Positions 5,193 to 9,299 of a DNA stretch of 9,299 bases are shown piece by piece. Position 1 is the first letter of the stretch; every line of letters begins with the position of its first letter. The notes below the pieces were generated by a model, which worked only from the letters and a program-made list of their open reading frames with translations, did no database searches and had not been told where the DNA came from. Position numbers and translations under genes: made by a program. This DNA is from Cytophagaceae bacterium (GTDB taxonomy: Bacteria > Bacteroidota > Bacteroidia > Cytophagales > Flexibacteraceae). The DNA lies in contig CANHWS010000126.1 in assembly GCA_947464365.1 (NCBI GenBank), forward strand, positions 1 through 9,299. Direction: 5' to 3'.

Positions 5193-5960
5193 ATGAGCAC
5201 TCAACTTCTGAAAAGCAATCCAACCAAGGTTTGGGGGCTCACCGCTGTCATACTATTTGCCTTGTCCATGGTCTTAAACTATGGTAGCTTACTTATTCAA
5301 CCAGTGCAGGACCGCGGCGAAGGGCAGATCCGTACGTTGGTAAACCCCGCGGGATATGCTTTTAGCATCTGGACACTCATTTTCTTTGCCATACTTTGGG
5401 CCAGTTGGCGGATTTTCAAATACGCAGGTCCGCCTAGCCAAGCCCTATACCGTGCCACCGTTGCGCTGGTGTTTGCTGCCATCGCCAATTGTTTGTGGGT
5501 GCCCGTGTCGTTCGGTGGTAACCAACTATTAATCATGCTGGATTTAATGGCCAATGTGCTGCCGCTGGCCATTGCCTACTGTTATCTAGTAGATTTTCTT
5601 GCAGATGCGCCAAAATCGTATCGCAGCTTGCTGTGGCCTGTTTCGGTTTTCATGGGTTGGACTAGTGTTGCTACCATTGTTACGATCGCCAGTTTTCTGC
5701 AGATTCTAGGCTATAATCCAGATGTCCTAATTGCTATGACATGGGCCGTTGCCCTTACAGTAGTAGTGTTATTGCTTGGCCTGTTCTTCCTCTACAAAAA
5801 CGATATTGCCTTTCCGCTTACCCTTGCTTGGGCCTTGGTGGCCTTGGCTGTGCAGCATTGGTGGGTAGAGCCGTTGGGGTATGTGTATGTGTCGGCTTCA
5901 GTACTGATGGTAGTGGCAATAGCCTATCAGCGTTTTGTGATGAAGAGAGCGATCCGCTAG
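5193..5960 (+). CDS. TspO/MBR-related (tryptophan-rich sensory protein-like) membrane protein
   Basis: The 255-residue product is almost entirely hydrophobic, with roughly seven membrane segments (about 13-35, 55-77, 88-106, 111-134, 148-170, 177-200 and 228-247, perhaps another near 207-222). The motif NPAGYAFSIWTLIF (51-64) is the hallmark of a family annotated as tryptophan-rich sensory or TspO/MBR-like proteins, which are longer than classical TspO (about 160 residues, five helices). Classical TspO binds porphyrins and has regulatory roles, including in photosynthetic bacteria; the role of this longer family is not well defined, so no function is asserted. The ATG at 5193 was chosen because it begins just before the first membrane segment. 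The frame is open further upstream (ATGs at 5013 and 5091), but that part is polar and unlike the family. It is transcribed divergently from the rhodopsin gene and its TAG stop overlaps folK's stop. Confidence 0.75.
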   Translation: MSTQLLKSNPTKVWGLTAVILFALSMVLNYGSLLIQPVQDRGEGQIRTLVNPAGYAFSIWTLIFFAILWASWRIFKYAGPPSQALYRATVALVFAAIANCLWVPVSFGGNQLLIMLDLMANVLPLAIAYCYLVDFLADAPKSYRSLLWPVSVFMGWTSVATIVTIASFLQILGYNPDVLIAMTWAVALTVVVLLLGLFFLYKNDIAFPLTLAWALVALAVQHWWVEPLGYVYVSASVLMVVAIAYQRFVMKRAIR

Positions 5961-6499
5961 AAGTAGGTTATGTCCTTTAGACCTTCCACCTCGACAACCT
6001 CTCCAGTATCACCACAACGCTCTAGAAATCCACCAACGGTCTGATCATATCCTGGTACCATCAATTCAGAAGCCAAGTCCGCCATAGGTTTAAGGACAAA
6101 GCGACGGTCCTTTAGGTGCGGATGCGGCAAAATCAAATCGCTAGTTGATAGAATCAGATCATCAAAAATCAGTATGTCGATGTCCAAAGTTCGTGCGCCC
6201 CAATGATCTGTGCGTTGTCGGCCATTTTTGCGTTCAATCGCGAGGCAAAGGGATAATGTTTCCGCTGGGCTTAGGCTAGTCCAGAGACGAACACAACAAT
6301 TAAGGTAGCCAGGTTGATCCAGTTTGCCCCAAGGTGCGGTTTCATACACGGGGCTTACCTCTATTGATGTTACTTGTAGGTCAGTGCGTAAACCATCCAC
6401 CCCCGCTTTTAGGTACGCCAGCCGATCACCAAGGTTGCTGCCCAGTGATAGGTACACACAATGCTTTTCGGCGGTTTGTTGCTTTGGGTTTGGCTGCAT
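5957..6499 (-). CDS. folK: 2-amino-4-hydroxy-6-hydroxymethyldihydropteridine pyrophosphokinase (HPPK)
   Basis: This cytoplasmic enzyme moves pyrophosphate from ATP to 6-hydroxymethyl-7,8-dihydropterin, the step before dihydropteroate synthase in folate synthesis. The 180-residue product has the full signature: YLSLGSNLGDR (16-26), VSPVYETAPWG (48-58) with DQPGYLN, then GRQRTDHWGARTLDIDIL (93-110), where Asp106 and Asp108 are the magnesium-binding pair, and LPHPHLKDRRFVLKP (124-138). It is slightly longer than the Escherichia coli enzyme (about 158 residues) because of a short N-terminal extension and a C-terminal tail. The ATG at 6499 is preferred, 13 bases after the uvrA stop; an ATG at 6529 would add ten residues and overlap the end of uvrA. 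The spacing suggests co-transcription with uvrA. Its TAG stop (5957-5959 on the minus strand) shares the tetranucleotide CTAG with the stop of the convergent gene. Confidence 0.95.
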   Translation of the reverse strand: MQPNPKQQTAEKHCVYLSLGSNLGDRLAYLKAGVDGLRTDLQVTSIEVSPVYETAPWGKLDQPGYLNCCVRLWTSLSPAETLSLCLAIERKNGRQRTDHWGARTLDIDILIFDDLILSTSDLILPHPHLKDRRFVLKPMADLASELMVPGYDQTVGGFLERCGDTGEVVEVEGLKDITYF

Positions 6500-6512
6500 A
6501 ATAGGTGGTACC

Positions 6513-9299
6513 TTATCGTCCCATCTCAATCTTCAAGAAACGCCCAGTATAGCTGTTTTTAGCCTTGGCAACACGCTCAGGGGTTCCCCTCGCAATGATG
6601 TTGCCGCCACCTTGTCCACCTTCTGGCCCGAGGTCAATGACGTGATCCGAAACCTTAATAACATCTAGGTTATGCTCGATCACCAACACCGTGTTACCCT
6701 TTTCAACCAATTTGGTCAGGACATCCAGCAGGTGCTTGATGTCCGAAAAGTGGAGCCCTGTGGTTGGTTCATCTAAGATGTATAGGGTTTTGCCCGTATC
6801 CCGTTTGCTAAGCTCAGTGGCCAGTTTGACACGCTGTGCCTCACCGCCAGATAGGGTAGTGGCATGTTGCCCTAGTGTGATGTAGTCTAGGCCAACTTCG
6901 TTCAAGGTCTTGATCTTGCGGGCGATGTGCGGATGTTTATCAAAAAACTCCACAGCTTGCTCCACCGTCATGTCCAGCACATCAGCGATGGATTTGCCCT
7001 TGAAGCGGACTTCCAACGTTTGACGGTTGTAGCGTTTTCCTTTGCAGGTTTCGCACAGGACATGGACATCTGGTAAGAACTCCATTTCGATGAGTTTCAT
7101 GCCACCGCCTTCGCAGGTTTCGCAGCGCCCACCTTTGACGTTGAAGCTAAACCGGCCAGGTTTATAGCCCCTGATTTTGGACTCGGGCAGCTGGGTGAAC
7201 AAGGTTCTGATGTCACTAAACACGCCAGTATAGGTAGCAGGGTTAGACCTCGGTGTCCTCCCAATAGGGCTTTGGTCCACCTCGATTACCTTATCGATAT
7301 GCTCCAGTCCTTCTAGGCTGACGTAGGGCATGGGTTCGCGTTTGGCGTTAAAGAAATGCCGGTTCAGGATAGGGTAAAGGGTCTCATGGATCAGGGTTGA
7401 TTTACCACTACCACTAACACCCGTAATGCTAACCATACAGCCTAGCGGAATGTCGAGGGTGACATCTTGCAGGTTGTTGCCTGTTGCGCCAATTAATTTT
7501 AGGAGCTTACCGTTACCCTCGCGCCGGACTTTCGGGATCTCAATCTTGAGTTTGCCGTTGAGGTAGTTTGCCGTGGTACTGTCCTGTTTCAGGATTTCGG
7601 ATGGATGTCCTGCAGCCACCACCTGCCCACCATGCCGACCAGCACCTGGCCCGATATCCACCAAAAAGTCAGACTCGAGCATCATATCCTTGTCATGCTC
7701 CACGACCATGACCGTATTGCCGATGTCGCGCAGATTCTGGAGGGCCTTAATCAGCTTTTCGTTATCCCGCTGGTGCAGCCCGATTGATGGTTCATCCAAA
7801 ATATATAGCACTCCTACCAGTTGGGTGCCGATCTGGGTAGCCAGCCTTATCCGTTGGGCTTCACCGCCGCTTAGGGTCTGCATAGGGCGGTCCAGCATCA
7901 GATAGTCAAGACCGACATCCAACAAGAAACCAATCCGTTTCCGGATTTCTTTCAGGATTTCGGTCGCGATCGTTAGCTGACGACCCGAGATCCGTGACTC
8001 GATCCCGTCAAACCATTTGAACAACTGTTTGATGTTCATCCGCGAAAGCTCGCTGATGTTTTTGTCGTCTATCTTGTACCAGAGCGACTCCTTCTTGAGG
8101 CGGCCACCATTACAGTCTTGGCAGGTATGGATAACAGTATAGTCCTTTACCCAATCCTGAATCTTTTCGCTGTTACTATCGCTAAAGTTCTGCAAGAAGT
8201 TGATGATACCCTCAAAGCGCGTATGATAGGTGCTTTGGTATTTATCACTTTTGACCTTCAGGGACTTATCGCTGCCATATAGCAGCTCATATAGGACTTC
8301 TTCTGGAAGCTCGCTTATTGGTTTGTAAATCGTCGTGTCATGGACCTTCAGGAACTCCTTGAGTTTGGCAAAGATCCAGATGTCTCGATACTCGCCTAGA
8401 GGGGCAATACCTCCTCGGCTTATGCTGACCGACTTATCAGGGATTATAAGAGCCTCACTGATTTCTTCGATCACACCTAGCCCATTACAGGTAGGGCAGG
8501 CGCCATAAGGGCTGTTGAAACTAAAGCTATTTGGGGCAGGCTCGTCATAGCTAAGACCTGTGGCCGGGTCCATCAGGTACTTGCTGAAATTGAGGGCCTC
8601 AGTTGCTCCTTCGGGCAGAACCTGAACTAAGCCTTTACCATGTTTGAGGGCTAGGCTAACAGATTGTGCCAACCGATACCGATCACTATGCACCGGGATG
8701 AGCCGATCGATCACAATCTCGATATCATGGGTTTTGTACCGATCCACCTGAAGTTTTGCCGTGATCTCGGTAAGCTCACCATCAATACGTACACGTTGGA
8801 AACCTAGTTTGCCAATCTCTTGGAACAGCTCCCGATAATGGCCTTTGCGCCCTTTGACGACAGGGGCCAAAAGGGTTATTTTTTTATCCACATAGCTAGT
8901 CAGTAGCTGATCGATGATCTGATCCTCGCTTTGCTTGACCATTTTATTGCCACTGAGGTAGCTATAAGCATCCCCAGCACGGGCATAAAGCAGGCGCAGG
9001 AAATCATAGATTTCGGTTGTGGTCCCGACGGTACTACGTGGGTTACGACTAGTGGTTTTTTGCTCGATGGATATTACTGGAGACAGCCCTTCAATTTTGT
9101 CTACATCAGGCCGCTCCATATTGCCGATGAAACTACGGGCGTAGGCCGAGAAGCTTTCCATGTATCGGCGCTGACCCTCGGCATAGATGGTGTCAAAGGC
9201 AAGGCTGCTTTTGCCACTACCACTGATGCCTGTGATGACTACTAGCTTGTTACGCGGAATCGAGACATCAATGTTCTTGAGGTTATGCTCACGCGCTCC
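6513..9299 (-). CDS. uvrA: UvrABC excinuclease subunit A (5' partial)
   Basis: UvrA is the damage-sensing ATPase of nucleotide excision repair; its dimer loads UvrB onto damaged DNA. The frame stays open to the right edge, beginning with GAREHNLKNIDV, which corresponds to residues near position 8 of E. coli UvrA; only a short N-terminus is missing and 928 residues are visible. Both ABC modules are intact: Walker A GISGSGKSS (9204-9230) and GVSGSGKST (7395-7421), signatures LSGGEAQR (7851-7874 and 6831-6854), and Walker B motifs LYILDEPSIGLH and LYILDEPTTGLH. The C-terminal zinc finger is complete (CETCEGGG then CETCKGK). In the first zinc module only the second CxxC (CPTC, near GLG) is present; where E. 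coli has the first CxxC this protein reads MDPATGLSYDEP. It is followed after 13 bases by folK on the same strand. An apparent start at ATG 9161 is internal. Confidence 0.97.
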   Translation of the reverse strand, partial: GAREHNLKNIDVSIPRNKLVVITGISGSGKSSLAFDTIYAEGQRRYMESFSAYARSFIGNMERPDVDKIEGLSPVISIEQKTTSRNPRSTVGTTTEIYDFLRLLYARAGDAYSYLSGNKMVKQSEDQIIDQLLTSYVDKKITLLAPVVKGRKGHYRELFQEIGKLGFQRVRIDGELTEITAKLQVDRYKTHDIEIVIDRLIPVHSDRYRLAQSVSLALKHGKGLVQVLPEGATEALNFSKYLMDPATGLSYDEPAPNSFSFNSPYGACPTCNGLGVIEEISEALIIPDKSVSISRGGIAPLGEYRDIWIFAKLKEFLKVHDTTIYKPISELPEEVLYELLYGSDKSLKVKSDKYQSTYHTRFEGIINFLQNFSDSNSEKIQDWVKDYTVIHTCQDCNGGRLKKESLWYKIDDKNISELSRMNIKQLFKWFDGIESRISGRQLTIATEILKEIRKRIGFLLDVGLDYLMLDRPMQTLSGGEAQRIRLATQIGTQLVGVLYILDEPSIGLHQRDNEKLIKALQNLRDIGNTVMVVEHDKDMMLESDFLVDIGPGAGRHGGQVVAAGHPSEILKQDSTTANYLNGKLKIEIPKVRREGNGKLLKLIGATGNNLQDVTLDIPLGCMVSITGVSGSGKSTLIHETLYPILNRHFFNAKREPMPYVSLEGLEHIDKVIEVDQSPIGRTPRSNPATYTGVFSDIRTLFTQLPESKIRGYKPGRFSFNVKGGRCETCEGGGMKLIEMEFLPDVHVLCETCKGKRYNRQTLEVRFKGKSIADVLDMTVEQAVEFFDKHPHIARKIKTLNEVGLDYITLGQHATTLSGGEAQRVKLATELSKRDTGKTLYILDEPTTGLHFSDIKHLLDVLTKLVEKGNTVLVIEHNLDVIKVSDHVIDLGPEGGQGGGNIIARGTPERVAKAKNSYTGRFLKIEMGR

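Overview
The window reads as a piece of a Bacteroidota chromosome. The clearest signs are a large surface protein ending in a type IX secretion (T9SS) sorting domain, a proteorhodopsin with methionine at the spectral-tuning site, and starts that mostly lack a strong Shine-Dalgarno sequence. Base composition looks moderate throughout. There is no transposase, integrase, CRISPR array, tRNA or rRNA.

Layout, left to right. (1) 1-1862, + strand: the 3' part of a secreted T9SS protein with PKD-like and Ig-like modules, followed by a hairpin terminator. (2) 1863-2539: about 680 bases without a convincing gene but rich in inverted repeats. (3) 2540-3436, +: blh, a membrane beta-carotene 15,15'-dioxygenase that makes retinal. 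(4) 3437-3749: a convergent spacer holding two tandem copies of a 128-base unit and a strong terminator for the next gene. (5) 3750-4493, -: a light-driven proton pump of the proteorhodopsin/xanthorhodopsin group. (6) 4494-5192: a divergent control region of about 700 bases with nested inverted repeats near the rhodopsin gene. (7) 5193-5960, +: a membrane protein related to TspO/MBR tryptophan-rich sensory proteins. (8) 5957-6499, -: folK, whose stop codon interlocks with that of the previous gene. (9) 6513-9299, -: uvrA, whose 5' end lies just beyond the right edge.

Functionally, the centre is a compact retinal photosystem. Blh would cleave beta-carotene to retinal, and the opsin binds it through Lys227 to pump protons. 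The two genes converge rather than forming an operon, so each needs its own promoter. The opsin has glycine (Gly143) where xanthorhodopsin has its carotenoid-antenna window, so an antenna carotenoid is possible. The TspO-like gene shares the upstream region with the opsin; a functional link is only a hypothesis. uvrA-folK looks like a housekeeping pair (nucleotide excision repair, folate synthesis).

I did not find a clearly undescribed system. The items most worth a second look are the antenna-competent opsin, the nested structure upstream of it, the tandem duplication between the two photosystem genes, and the structured gap upstream of blh.
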